In this document: piece after piece, positions 12,317 to 24,630 of the stretch
Numbering within the stretch: the first letter of the stretch is position 1
How the letters are laid out: each line of letters opens with the position of its first letter
Assembly (NCBI RefSeq): GCF_023159225.1
Contig: NW_025959517.1
Location: 1 to 64,000, forward strand
Origin: Perognathus longimembris pacificus
Lineage: Eukaryota > Chordata > Mammalia > Rodentia > Heteromyidae
Direction of reading: 5' to 3'
Length of the DNA stretch: 64,000 bases
The notes under the pieces: generated by a model
The model's database searches: none
The model's input: the letters and a program-made list of their open reading frames with translations, nothing else
Told to the model about the DNA's origin: nothing
Program-made: the position numbers and the translations under genes

Positions 12317-14779
12317 AGTGAGCATGTGGAGGCTGCGGCGAGTGACAGAGAAAGACAGAGATGGAGAGTGGGCTTGCATGTGAGAAATTTTCTGTCCATG
12401 TGCGGTGGCAGGAGTGTGTCCGATATGAAGTTGAACAGATGCAATTCAAAGTGTGTGCACGTATACTTGCTTGCTTGAAATTCCCAGGAAACCATTCATT
12501 TGGCAAGGCTGCCTTTAGTGCTGTCTGCTTCTCCAAGGTCTCCAGACATGAGTCCGGGGATGCTAAGCAGCCACTGCTGTTGGCGATCCGCATGACAGTG
12601 ATGATGACGCCTATGAATAGCATTGCTGGGAGCCAGGGTGCCTTGGCCAACGCAGGGAAGCGTCAGAATGCCCTTCCCTGGTGTCTGAGCATAGCACCCA
12701 GAAGGAGCCTTAAACGTATGGCTGTGAGCCAAAGGCCCCCCGCATTGCCAGCTCCTGCCTATAGCCATTATGACCCGCCGCTACTCGGTAGGAGGAAGGA
12801 TCTGGCAGAGATGTGGGCCAGAGAGGCCAGGCAAGAGGGCAAACAAGAGTGGAGCGGTCACCTGTGCAGTTAGGAGAACCCAATAACCCCTCACCTGCTG
12901 ACCTTGAATCTCCATTCTGCTGTCATCGAACAGATGACGTGGATGGGGAGAGAGGTGGCGGATTCAGACACCGGCCACTTCCAGGACTGGCAAGGGCAGA
13001 GGAGGTGGGGGAGCTGTCCAACACGGGTTCAGCCAGGATGTGGGATGGAGCGGGAGCGGAGGTGAAAAGTGGACCCAGCCCGTCCCAGCGGGGATTCCAG
13101 GTGTGCGATTTGTGGCTGCGGAGGTCCTGTACTTCCCTGTTGGCCTGTGAGAACTGGTGAGCAGTCAGAGCCAACCCCTAAGGGCCTTCGCGTCCCTTTC
13201 GCTATGGCAACTCCACTTGGAACACTGGCACACGTCAGCAGGTGGCGCCTAGAACCTGATCACGTCACAGAGCGCCTAACCCTCCAGGCACCGCCCAGAG
13301 GCTTCCCAGCACCCCTGGGGCGCATGTGCAGTCAAGGAGGCATAAGCAGGGCCTGTTGGGCTGTGAGCAACAACTGACTACCGCTAAGAGGCGTCACTCC
13401 CCCTCCCGCTAAAGCTGATCCTGTTGGAATGCAAATGCAAATGCACCTCAGCACACTGGGCAAGGCATAGAAACCCAAATCATCCAGCCACCTCCTGGAG
13501 GCTTTGCTACACGGCGGGCCGCGCATGCGCAGTCCTGCAACCTCAGAAGCACACAGGCTGCTAACTAGCAGGCCAGTGAAGGGCTTCAAGTGGTCTCGGT
13601 CAAGTGAGCAGTTGCTTTTTCCAGACTAATAGGATGTCAGTCGCTGGAAAAGGAGCCACAAGGTAGAAAAGGAAGGCCCCAACCCTCCTCCCTCATATAC
13701 ACACCTCCTGCACAGAGAAAAGAAGCAGAGGGATTTGGGGACAGAACAGGGAGTCTACAGCTTAGAGGATTGCGGACTGTTGTGCACGAGAGGACTGGGA
13801 GAGGCCAGGAGTACAGAGGCTGAGAGCAGAGGGCGAATTGGAGAAGATAACAAGGGCCAGGAAGAGGGAGGGGGTTCTGAATTCCTCAGAGGAAGGGACG
13901 AGATGCGTCGGGAGCTGTGTAGCCTGAGAAGCTCAGATGGAGGAGGAGGAAAATGGGAAGCAGAGGCAGGGGCGAAGAGGCAGAGGCCCGGTGGCACGCG
14001 TGAGTTGATAGGAGTCTGGAGGCAGGAAGGCTAATGCTAGGAGTGGAAGCAGCAGCAAGGCAGGGGCAAGGAGGGCATGAAGAGAGAATCTCAGGGAGTT
14101 TGTGGTGAAGCAAATATGAGTGCAGGGGACAAGCCTCAGGAACTCAGCCGCTGATGGAAGTTGGTGGCGAGGAAGGCCAGGATGCCTTCCACGGGACGGG
14201 CGCCGTGCCCCCAAGCCCATGTACCAAGGAGACGGAAATAGAGCCAGGGCATTCTGGGGCACAGGCCTCTGCCCCTCGCTGCCCACAGTGCCTTGCATCA
14301 GGGTGTAGACCAGTGGGGTAAAGAATGCCTTCTTTGGTTGGGGTACTTCCTGGGGATAATCCCGTGGTCCTGCCGCATTCACATGTCTCCCCTCATTGCA
14401 TCCGCCAAGAGTTGTTTGCAATTCAGGTCGCTCAAGCTGCATGGTACAGGGAATGGGAAACAGGTAAGGACAGCAGGGGAAGACACAAGTGCCAATGGGC
14501 TGGCCAACATGCAGGGCTGGGCTCCCTAGCCACGCCCACCACAACAATATCAGGCTTGATTCGATCAAGTCGGACCCAGTGCCCTGAAAACCCTTAGCAC
14601 CTTCCAAGGCACGGTAAACTGGGTGTGCTCGCAAGTGCGTGAGTGTGTCCGTGTTTGGTTGTACGAGTGCGTGTGTGTTCCTGACACCGTACATGGGTGT
14701 ACTTCCTAAACATAAGTCTGGATATGTGTAAATAGGCATCTGGATGTGGATCCAGGAGGTCCCGTCACAGTGTGTTCTG
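12317..14779 (+). repeat. Unit copy 6
   Basis: This unit is 2,463 bp, with one-base losses in AGCACACAGGCTG near 13554 and in TTGCATCCGCC near 14401. The second loss joins two minus-strand frames into a 309-codon open stretch, which I regard as accidental. CTCF core starts at 13236 and NRF1 at 13520. The C/T marker is T. Confidence 0.97.
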
Positions 14780-17242
14780 AGTGAGCATGTGGAGGCTGCG
14801 GCGAGTGACAGAGAAAGACAGAGATGGAGAGTGGGCTTGCATGTGAGAAATTTTCTGTCCATGTGCGGTGGCAGGAGTGTGTCCGATATGAGTTGAACAG
14901 ATGCAATTCAAAGTGTGTGCACGTATACTTGCTTGCTTGAAATTCCCAGGAAACCATTCATTTGGCAAGGCTGCCTTTAGTGCTGTCTGCTTCTCCAAGG
15001 TCTCCAGACATGAGTCCGGGGATGCTAAGCAGCCACTGCTGTTGGCGATCCGCATGACAGTGATGATGACGCCTATGAATAGCATTGCTGGGAGCCAGGG
15101 TGCCTTGGCCAACGCAGGGAAGCGTCAGAATGCCCTTCCCTGGTGTCTGAGCATAGCACCCAGAAGGAGCCTTAAACGTATGGCTGTGAGCCAAAGGCCC
15201 CCGCATTGCCAGCTCCTGCCTATAGCCATTATGACCCGCCGCTACTCGGTAGGAGGAAGGATCTGGCAGAGATGTGGGCCAGAGAGGCCAGGCAAGAGGG
15301 CAAACAAGAGTGGAGCGGTCACCTGTGCAGTTAGGAGAACCCAATAACCCCTCACCTGCTGACCTTGAATCTCCATTCTGCTGTCATCGAACAGATGACG
15401 TGGATGGGGAGAGAGGTGGCGGATTCAGACACCGGCCACTTCCAGGACTGGCAAGGGCAGAGGAGGTGGGGGAGCTGTCCAACACGGGTTCAGCCAGGAT
15501 GTGGGATGGAGCGGGAGCGGAGGTGAAAAGTGGACCCAGCCCGTCCCAGCGGGGATTCCAGGTGTGCGATTTGTGGCTGCGGAGGTCCTGTACTTCCCTG
15601 TTGGCCTGTGAGAACTGGTGAGCAGTCAGAGCCAACCCCTAAGGGCCTTCGCGTCCCTTTCGCTATGGCAACTCCACTTGGAACACTGGCACACGTCAGC
15701 AGGTGGCGCCTAGAACCTGATCACGTCACAGAGCGCCTAACCCTCCAGGCACCGCCCAGAGGCTTCCCAGCACCCCTGGGGCGCATGTGCAGTCAAGGAG
15801 GCATAAGCAGGGCCTGTTGGGCTGTGAGCAACAACTGACTACCGCTAAGAGGCGTCACTCCCCCCTCCCGCTAAAGCTGATCCTGTTGGAATGCAAATGC
15901 AAATGCACCTCAGCACACTGGGCAAGGCATAGAAACCCAAATCATCCAGCCACCTCCTGGAGGCTTTGCTACACGGCGGGCCGCGCATGCGCAGTCCTGC
16001 AACCTCAGAAGCACACCAGGCTGCTAACTAGCAGGCCAGTGAAGGGCTTCAAGTGGTCTCGGTCAAGTGAGCAGTTGCTTTTTCCAGACTAATAGGATGT
16101 CAGTCGCTGGAAAAGGAGCCACAAGGTAGAAAAGGAAGGCCCCAACCCTCCTCCCTCATATACACACCTCCTGCACAGAGAAAAGAAGCAGAGGATTTGG
16201 GGACAGAACAGGGAGTCTACAGCTTAGAGGATTGCGGACTGTTGTGCACGAGAGGACTGGGAGAGGCCAGGAGTACAGAGGCTGAGAGCAGAGGGCGAAT
16301 TGGAGAAGATAACAAGGGCCAGGAAGAGGGAGGGGGTTCTGAATTCCTCAGAGGAAGGGACGAGATGCGTCGGGAGCTGTGTAGCCTGAGAAGCTCAGAT
16401 GGAGGAGGAGGAAAATGGGAAGCAGAGGCAGGGGCGAAGAGGCAGAGGCCCGGTGGCACGCGTGAGTTGATAGGAGTCTGGAGGCAGGAAGGCTAATGCT
16501 AGGAGTGGAAGCAGCAGCAAGGCAGGGGCAAGGAGGGCATGAAGAGAGAATCTCAGGGAGTTTGTGGTGAAGCAAATATGAGTGCAGGGGACAAGCCTCA
16601 GGAACTCAGCCGCTGATGGAAGTTGGTGGCGAGGAAGGCCAGGATGCCTTCCACGGGACGGGCGCCGTGCCCCCAAGCCCATGTACCAAGGAGACGGAAA
16701 TAGAGCCAGGGCATTCTGGGGCACAGGCCTCTGCCCCTCGCTGCCCACAGTGCCTTGCATCAGGGTGTAGACCAGTGGGGTAAAGAATGCCTTCTTTGGT
16801 TGGGGTACTTCCTGGGGATAATCCCGTGGTCCTGCCGCATTCACATGTCTCCCCTCATTGCATTCCGCCAAGAGTTGTTTGCAATTCAGGTCGCTCAAGC
16901 TGCATGGTACAGGGAATGGGAAACAGGTAAGGACAGCAGGGGAAGACACAAGTGCCAATGGGCTGGCCAACATGCAGGGCTGGGCTCCCTAGCCACGCCC
17001 ACCACAACAATATCAGGCTTGATTCGATCAAGTCGGACCCAGTGCCCTGAAAACCCTTAGCACCTTCCAAGGCACGGTAAACTGGGTGTGCTCGCAAGTG
17101 CGTGAGTGTGTCCGTGTTTGGTTGTACGAGTGCGTGTGTGTTCCTGACACCGTACATGGGTGTACTTCCTAAACATAAGTCTGGATATGTGTAAATAGGC
17201 ATCTGGATGTGGATCCAGGAGGTCCCGTCACAGTGTGTTCTG
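14780..17242 (+). repeat. Unit copy 7
   Basis: This unit is 2,463 bp. It lacks one A in GATATGAGTTG near 14891, one C in the C-run near 15200 and one G in CAGAGGATTTGG near 16195, and gains one C in the C-run near 15863. CTCF core starts at 15697 and NRF1 at 15982. The C/T marker is T. Confidence 0.97.
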
Positions 17243-19701
17243 AGTGAGCATGTGGAGGCTGCGGCGAGTGACAGAGAAAGACAGAGATGGAGAGTGGGCT
17301 TGCATGTGAGAAATTTTCTGTCCATGTGCGGTGGCAGGAGTGTGTCCGATATGAAGTTGAACAGATGCAATTCAAAGTGTGTGCACGTATACTTGCTTGC
17401 TTGAAATTCCCAGGAAACCATTCATTTGGCAAGGCTGCCTTTAGTGCTGTCTGCTTCTCCAAGGTCTCCAGACATGAGTCCGGGGATGCTAAGCAGCCAC
17501 TGCTGTTGGCGATCCGCATGACAGTGATGATGACGCCTATGAATAGCATTGCTGGGAGCCAGGGTGCCTTGGCCAACGCAGGAAGCGTCAGAATGCCCTT
17601 CCCTGGTGTCTGAGCATAGCACCCAGAAGGAGCCTTAAACGTATGGCTGTGAGCCAAAGGCCCCCCGCATTGCCAGCTCCTGCCTATAGCCATTATGACC
17701 CCGCTACTCGGTAGGAGGAAGGATCTGGCAGAGATGTGGGCCAGAGAGGCCAGGCAAGAGGGCAAACAAGAGTGGAGCGGTCACCTGTGCAGTTAGGAGA
17801 ACCCAATAACCCCTCACCTGCTGACCTTGAATCTCCATTCTGCTGTCATCGAACAGATGACGTGGATGGGGAGAGAGGTGGCGGATTCAGACACCGGCCA
17901 CTTCCAGGACTGGCAAGGGCAGAGGAGGTGGGGGAGCTGTCCAACACGGGTTCAGCCAGGATGTGGGATGGAGCGGGAGCGGAGGTGAAAAGTGGACCCA
18001 GCCCGTCCCAGCGGGGATTCCAGGTGTGCGATTTGTGGCTGCGGAGGTCCTGTACTTCCCTGTTGGCCTGTGAGAACTGGTGAGCAGTCAGAGCCAACCC
18101 CTAAGGGCCTTCGCGTCCCTTTCGCTATGGCAACTCCACTTGGAACACTGGCACACGTCAGCAGGTGGCGCCTAGAACCTGATCACGTCACAGAGCGCCT
18201 AACCCTCCAGGCACCGCCCAGAGGCTTCCCAGCACCCCTGGGGCGCATGTGCAGTCAAGGAGGCATAAGCAGGGCCTGTTGGGCTGTGAGCAACAACTGA
18301 CTACCGCTAAGAGGCGTCACTCCCCCTCCCGCTAAAGCTGATCCTGTTGGAATGCAAATGCAAATGCACCTCAGCACACTGGGCAAGGCATAGAAACCCA
18401 AATCATCCAGCCACCTCCTGGAGGCTTTGCTACACGGCGGGCCGCGCATGCGCAGTCCTGCAACCTCAGAAGCACACCAGGCTGCTAACTAGCAGGCCAG
18501 TGAAGGGCTTCAAGTGGTCTCGGTCAAGTGAGCAGTTGCTTTTTCCAGACTAATAGGATGTCAGTCGCTGGAAAAGGAGCCACAAGGTAGAAAAGGAAGG
18601 CCCCAACCCTCCTCCCTCATATACACACCTCCTGCACAGAGAAAAGAAGCAGAGGGATTTGGGACAGAACAGGGAGTCTACAGCTTAGAGGATTGCGGAC
18701 TGTTGTGCACGAGAGGACTGGGAGAGGCCAGGAGTACAGAGGCTGAGAGCAGAGGGCGAATTGGAGAAGATAACAAGGGCCAGGAAGAGGGAGGGGGTTC
18801 TGAATTCCTCAGAGGAAGGGACGAGATGCGTCGGGAGCTGTGTAGCCTGAGAAGCTCAGATGGAGGAGGAGGAAAATGGGAAGCAGAGGCAGGGGCGAAG
18901 AGGCAGAGGCCCGGTGGCACGCGTGAGTTGATAGGAGTCTGGAGGCAGGAAGGCTAATGCTAGGAGTGGAAGCAGCAGCAAGGCAGGGGCAAGGAGGGCA
19001 TGAAGAGAGAATCTCAGGGAGTTTGTGGTGAAGCAAATATGAGTGCAGGGGACAAGCCTCAGGAACTCAGCCGCTGATGGAAGTTGGTGGCGAGGAAGGC
19101 CAGGATGCCTTCCACGGGACGGGCGCCGTGCCCCCAAGCCCATGTACCAAGGAGACGGAAATAGAGCCAGGGCATTCTGGGGCACAGGCCTCTGCCCCTC
19201 GCTGCCCACAGTGCCTTGCATCAGGGTGTAGACCAGTGGGGTAAAGAATGCCTTCTTTGGTTGGGGTACTTCCTGGGGATAATCCCGTGGTCCTGCCGCA
19301 TTCACATGTCTCCCCTCATTGCATTCCGCCAAGAGTTGTTTGCAATTCAGGTCGCTCAAGCTGCACGGTACAGGGAATGGGAAACAGGTAAGGACAGCAG
19401 GGGAAGACACAAGTGCCAATGGGCTGGCCAACATGCAGGGCTGGGCTCCCTAGCCACGCCACCACAACAATATCAGGCTTGATTCGATCAAGTCGGACCC
19501 AGTGCCCGAAAACCCTTAGCACCTTCCAAGGCACGGTAAACTGGGTGTGCTCGCAAGTGCGTGAGTGTGTCCGTGTTTGGTTGTACGAGTGCGTGTGTGT
19601 TCCTGACACCGTACATGGGTGTACTTCCTAAACATAAGTCTGGATATGTGTAAATAGGCATCTGGATGTGGATCCAGGAGGTCCCGTCACAGTGTGTTCT
19701 G
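17243..19701 (+). repeat. Unit copy 8 (shortest complete unit)
   Basis: This unit is 2,459 bp, six bases short of the consensus. The losses are scattered: GCAGGAAGCG near 17581, a two-base loss in GACCCCGCTAC near 17700, one G near 18662, one C in ACGCCACCAC near 19458 and one T in GTGCCCGAAAAC near 19507. CTCF core starts at 18159 and NRF1 at 18443. The C/T marker is C. Confidence 0.97.
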
Positions 19702-22165
19702 AGTGAGCATGTGGAGGCTGCGGCGAGTGACAGAGAAAGACAGAGATGGAGAGTGGGCTTGCATGTGAGAAATTTTCTGTCCATGTGCGGTGGCAGGAGT
19801 GTGTCCGATATGAAGTTGAACAGATGCAATTCAAAGTGTGTGCACGTATACTTGCTTGCTTGAAATTCCCAGGAAACCATTCATTTGGCAAGGCTGCCTT
19901 TAGTGCTGTCTGCTTCTCCAAGGTCTCCAGACATGAGTCCGGGGATGCTAAGCAGCCACTGCTGTTGGCGATCCGCATGACAGTGATGATGACGCCTATG
20001 AATAGCATTGCTGGGAGCCAGGGTGCCTTGGCCAACGCAGGGAAGCGTCAGAATGCCCTTCCCTGGTGTCTGAGCATAGCACCCAGAAGGAGCCTTAAAC
20101 GTATGGCTGTGAGCCAAAGGCCCCCCGCATTGCCAGCTCCTGCCTATAGCCATTATGACCCGCCGCTACTCGGTAGGAGGAAGGATCTGGCAGAGATGTG
20201 GGCCAGAGAGGCCAGGCAAGAGGGCAAACAAGAGTGGAGCGGTCACCTGTGCAGTTAGGAGAACCCAATAACCCCTCACCTGCTGACCTTGAATCTCCAT
20301 TCTGCTGTCATCGAACAGATGACGTGGATGGGGAGAGAGGTGGCGGATTCAGACACCGGCCACTTCCAGGACTGGCAAGGGCAGAGGAGGTGGGGGAGCT
20401 GTCCAACACGGGTTCAGCCAGGATGTGGGATGGAGCGGGAGCGGAGGTGAAAAGTGGACCCAGCCCGTCCCAGCGGGGATTCCAGGTGTGCGATTTGTGG
20501 CTGCGGAGGTCCTGTACTTCCCTGTTGGCCTGTGAGAACTGGTGAGCAGTCAGAGCCAACCCCTAAGGGCCTTCGCGTCCCTTTCGCTATGGCAACTCCA
20601 CTTGGAACACTGGCACACGTCAGCAGGTGGCGCCTAGAACCTGATCACGTCACAGAGCGCCTAACCCTCCAGGCACCGCCCAGAGGCTTCCCAGCACCCC
20701 TGGGGCGCATGTGCAGTCAAGGAGGCATAAGCAGGGCCTGTTGGGCTGTGAGCAACAACTGACTACCGCTAAGAGGCGTCACTCCCCCTCCCGCTAAAGC
20801 TGATCCTGTTGGAATGCAAATGCAAATGCACCTCAGCACACTGGGCAAGGCATAGAAACCCAAATCATCCAGCCACCTCCTGGAGGCTTTGCTACACGGC
20901 GGGCCGCGCATGCGCAGTCCTGCAACCTCAGAAGCACACCAGGCTGCTAACTAGCAGGCCAGTGAAGGGCTTCAAGTGGTCTCGGTCAAGTGAGCAGTTG
21001 CTTTTTCCAGACTAATAGGATGTCAGTCGCTGGAAAAGGAGCCACAAGGTAGAAAAGGAAGGCCCCAACCCTCCTCCCTCATATACACACCTCCTGCACA
21101 GAGAAAAGAAGCAGAGGGATTTGGGGACAGAACAGGGAGTCTACAGCTTAGAGGATTGCGGACTGTTGTGCACGAGAGGACTGGGAGAGGCCAGGAGTAC
21201 AGAGGCTGAGAGCAGAGGGCGAATTGGAGAAGATAACAAGGGCCAGGAAGAGGGAGGGGGTTCTGAATTCCTCAGAGGAAGGGACGAGATGCGTCGGGAG
21301 CTGTGTAGCCTGAGAAGCTCAGATGGAGGAGGAGGAAAATGGGAAGCAGAGGCAGGGGCGAAGAGGCAGAGGCCCGGTGGCACGCGTGAGTTGATAGGAG
21401 TCTGGAGGCAGGAAGGCTAATGCTAGGAGTGGAAGCAGCAGCAAGGCAGGGGCAAGGAGGGCATGAAGAGAGAATCTCAGGGAGTTTGTGGTGAAGCAAA
21501 TATGAGTGCAGGGGACAAGCCTCAGGAACTCAGCCGCTGATGGAAGTTGGTGGCGAGGAAGGCCAGGATGCCTTCCACGGGCGGGCGCCGTGCCCCCAAG
21601 CCCATGTACCAAGGAGACGGAAATAGAGCCAGGGCATTCTGGGGCACAGGCCTCTGCCCCTCGCTGCCCACAGTGCCTTGCATCAGGGTGTAGACCAGTG
21701 GGGTAAAGAATGCCTTCTTTGGTTGGGGTACTTCCTGGGGATAATCCCGTGGTCCTGCCGCATTCACATGTCTCCCCTCATTGCATTCCGCCAAGAGTTG
21801 TTTGCAATTCAGGTCGCTCAAGCTGCACGGTACAGGGAATGGGAAACAGGTAAGGACAGCAGGGGAAGACACAAGTGCCAATGGGCTGGCCAACATGCAG
21901 GGCTGGGCTCCCTAGCCACGCCCACCACAACAATATCAGGCTTGATTCGATCAAGTCGGACCCAGTGCCCTGAAAACCCTTAGCACCTTCCAAGGCACGG
22001 TAAACTGGGTGTGCTCGCAAGTGCGTGAGTGTGTCCGTGTTTGGTTGTACGAGTGCGTGTGTGTTCCTGACACCGTACATGGGTGTACTTCCTAAACATA
22101 AGTCTGGATATGTGTAAATAGGCATCTGGATGTGGATCCAGGAGGTCCCGTCACAGTGTGTTCTG
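19702..22165 (+). repeat. Unit copy 9
   Basis: This unit is 2,464 bp. The only difference in length I see is loss of one A in CACGGGCGGGCGCC near 21581. CTCF core starts at 20621 and NRF1 at 20905. The C/T marker is C. Confidence 0.97.
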
Positions 22166-24630
22166 AGTGAGCATGTGGAGGCTGCGGCGAGTGACAGAGA
22201 AAGACAGAGATGGAGAGTGGGCTTGCATGTGAGAAATTTTCTGTCCATGTGCGGTGGCAGGAGTGTGTCCGATATGAAGTTGAACAGATGCAATTCAAAG
22301 TGTGTGCACGTATACTTGCTTGCTTGAAATTCCCAGGAAACCATTCATTTGGCAAGGCTGCCTTTAGTGCTGTCTGCTTCTCCAAGGTCTCCAGACATGA
22401 GTCCGGGGATGCTAAGCAGCCACTGCTGTTGGCGATCCGCATGACAGTGATGATGACGCCTATGAATAGCATTGCTGGGAGCCAGGGTGCCTTGGCCAAC
22501 GCAGGGAAGCGTCAGAATGCCCTTCCCTGGTGTCTGAGCATAGCACCCAGAAGGAGCCTTAAACGTATGGCTGTGAGCCAAAGGCCCCCCGCATTGCCAG
22601 CTCCTGCCTATAGCCATTATGACCCGCCGCTACTCGGTAGGAGGAAGGATCTGGCAGAGATGTGGGCCAGAGAGGCCAGGCAAGAGGGCAAACAAGAGTG
22701 GAGCGGTCACCTGTGCAGTTAGGAGAACCCAATAACCCCTCACCTGCTGACCTTGAATCTCCATTCTGCTGTCATCGAACAGATGACGTGGATGGGGAGA
22801 GAGGTGGCGGATTCAGACACCGGCCACTTCCAGGACTGGCAAGGGCAGAGGAGGTGGGGGAGCTGTCCAACACGGGTTCAGCCAGGATGTGGGATGGAGC
22901 GGGAGCGGAGGTGAAAAGTGGACCCAGCCCGTCCCAGCGGGGATTCCAGGTGTGCGATTTGTGGCTGCGGAGGTCCTGTACTTCCCTGTTGGCCTGTGAG
23001 AACTGGTGAGCAGTCAGAGCCAACCCCTAAGGGCCTTCGCGTCCCTTTCGCTATGGCAACTCCACTTGGAACACTGGCACACGTCAGCAGGTGGCGCCTA
23101 GAACCTGATCACGTCACAGAGCGCCTAACCCTCCAGGCACCGCCCAGAGGCTTCCCAGCACCCCTGGGGCGCATGTGCAGTCAAGGAGGCATAAGCAGGG
23201 CCTGTTGGGCTGTGAGCAACAACTGACTACCGCTAAGAGGCGTCACTCCCCCTCCCGCTAAAGCTGATCCTGTTGGAATGCAAATGCAAATGCACCTCAG
23301 CACACTGGGCAAGGCATAGAAACCCAAATCATCCAGCCACCTCCTGGAGGCTTTGCTACACGGCGGGCCGCGCATGCGCAGTCCTGCAACCTCAGAAGCA
23401 CACCAGGCTGCTAACTAGCAGGCCAGTGAAGGGCTTCAAGTGGTCTCGGTCAAGTGAGCAGTTGCTTTTTCCAGACTAATAGGATGTCAGTCGCTGGAAA
23501 AGGAGCCACAAGGTAGAAAAGGAAGGCCCCAACCCTCCTCCCTCATATACACACCTCCTGCACAGAGAAAAGAAGCAGAGGGATTTGGGGACAGAACAGG
23601 GAGTCTACAGCTTAGAGGATTGCGGACTGTTGTGCACGAGAGGACTGGGAGAGGCCAGGAGTACAGAGGCTGAGAGCAGAGGGCGAATTGGAGAAGATAA
23701 CAAGGGCCAGGAAGAGGGAGGGGGTTCTGAATTCCTCAGAGGAAGGGACGAGATGCGTCGGGAGCTGTGTAGCCTGAGAAGCTCAGATGGAGGAGGAGGA
23801 AAATGGGAAGCAGAGGCAGGGGCGAAGAGGCAGAGGCCCGGTGGCACGCGTGAGTTGATAGGAGTCTGGAGGCAGGAAGGCTAATGCTAGGAGTGGAAGC
23901 AGCAGCAAGGCAGGGGCAAGGAGGGCATGAAGAGAGAATCTCAGGGAGTTTGTGGTGAAGCAAATATGAGTGCAGGGGACAAGCCTCAGGAACTCAGCCG
24001 CTGATGGAAGTTGGTGGCGAGGAAGGCCAGGATGCCTTCCACGGGACGGGCGCCGTGCCCCCAAGCCCATGTACCAAGGAGACGGAAATAGAGCCAGGGC
24101 ATTCTGGGGCACAGGCCTCTGCCCCTCGCTGCCCACAGTGCCTTGCATCAGGGTGTAGACCAGTGGGGTAAAGAATGCCTTCTTTGGTTGGGGTACTTCC
24201 TGGGGATAATCCCGTGGTCCTGCCGCATTCACATGTCTCCCCTCATTGCATTCCGCCAAGAGTTGTTTGCAATTCAGGTCGCTCAAGCTGCATGGTACAG
24301 GGAATGGGAAACAGGTAAGGACAGCAGGGGAAGACACAAGTGCCAATGGGCTGGCCAACATGCAGGGCTGGGCTCCCTAGCCACGCCCACCACAACAATA
24401 TCAGGCTTGATTCGATCAAGTCGGACCCAGTGCCCTGAAAACCCTTAGCACCTTCCAAGGCACGGTAAACTGGGTGTGCTCGCAAGTGCGTGAGTGTGTC
24501 CGTGTTTGGTTGTACGAGTGCGTGTGTGTTCCTGACACCGTACATGGGTGTACTTCCTAAACATAAGTCTGGATATGTGTAAATAGGCATCTGGATGTGG
24601 ATCCAGGAGGTCCCGTCACAGTGTGTTCTG
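22166..24630 (+). repeat. Unit copy 10 (consensus)
   Basis: This unit is 2,465 bp and opens the most uniform stretch of the array, in which I see no indel for seven copies. CTCF core starts at 23085 and NRF1 at 23369. The C/T marker is T. Confidence 0.98.

Noticed and set aside
13933..14862. Long minus-strand open frame of 309 codons in copy 6
   Set aside because: It is created by a single-base loss near 14401 that joins two frames which are separate in other copies.
16395..16973. Minus-strand open frame of 192 codons recurring in most units (for example 9006-9584, 23783-24361, 48433-49011)
   Set aside because: It recurs only because the units are nearly identical. It is low in complexity (leucine, proline and serine from the purine-skewed strand), has a weak start context, matches no family I recognise, and one-base indels break or rearrange it in several copies, including 2, 5, 9 and 25.
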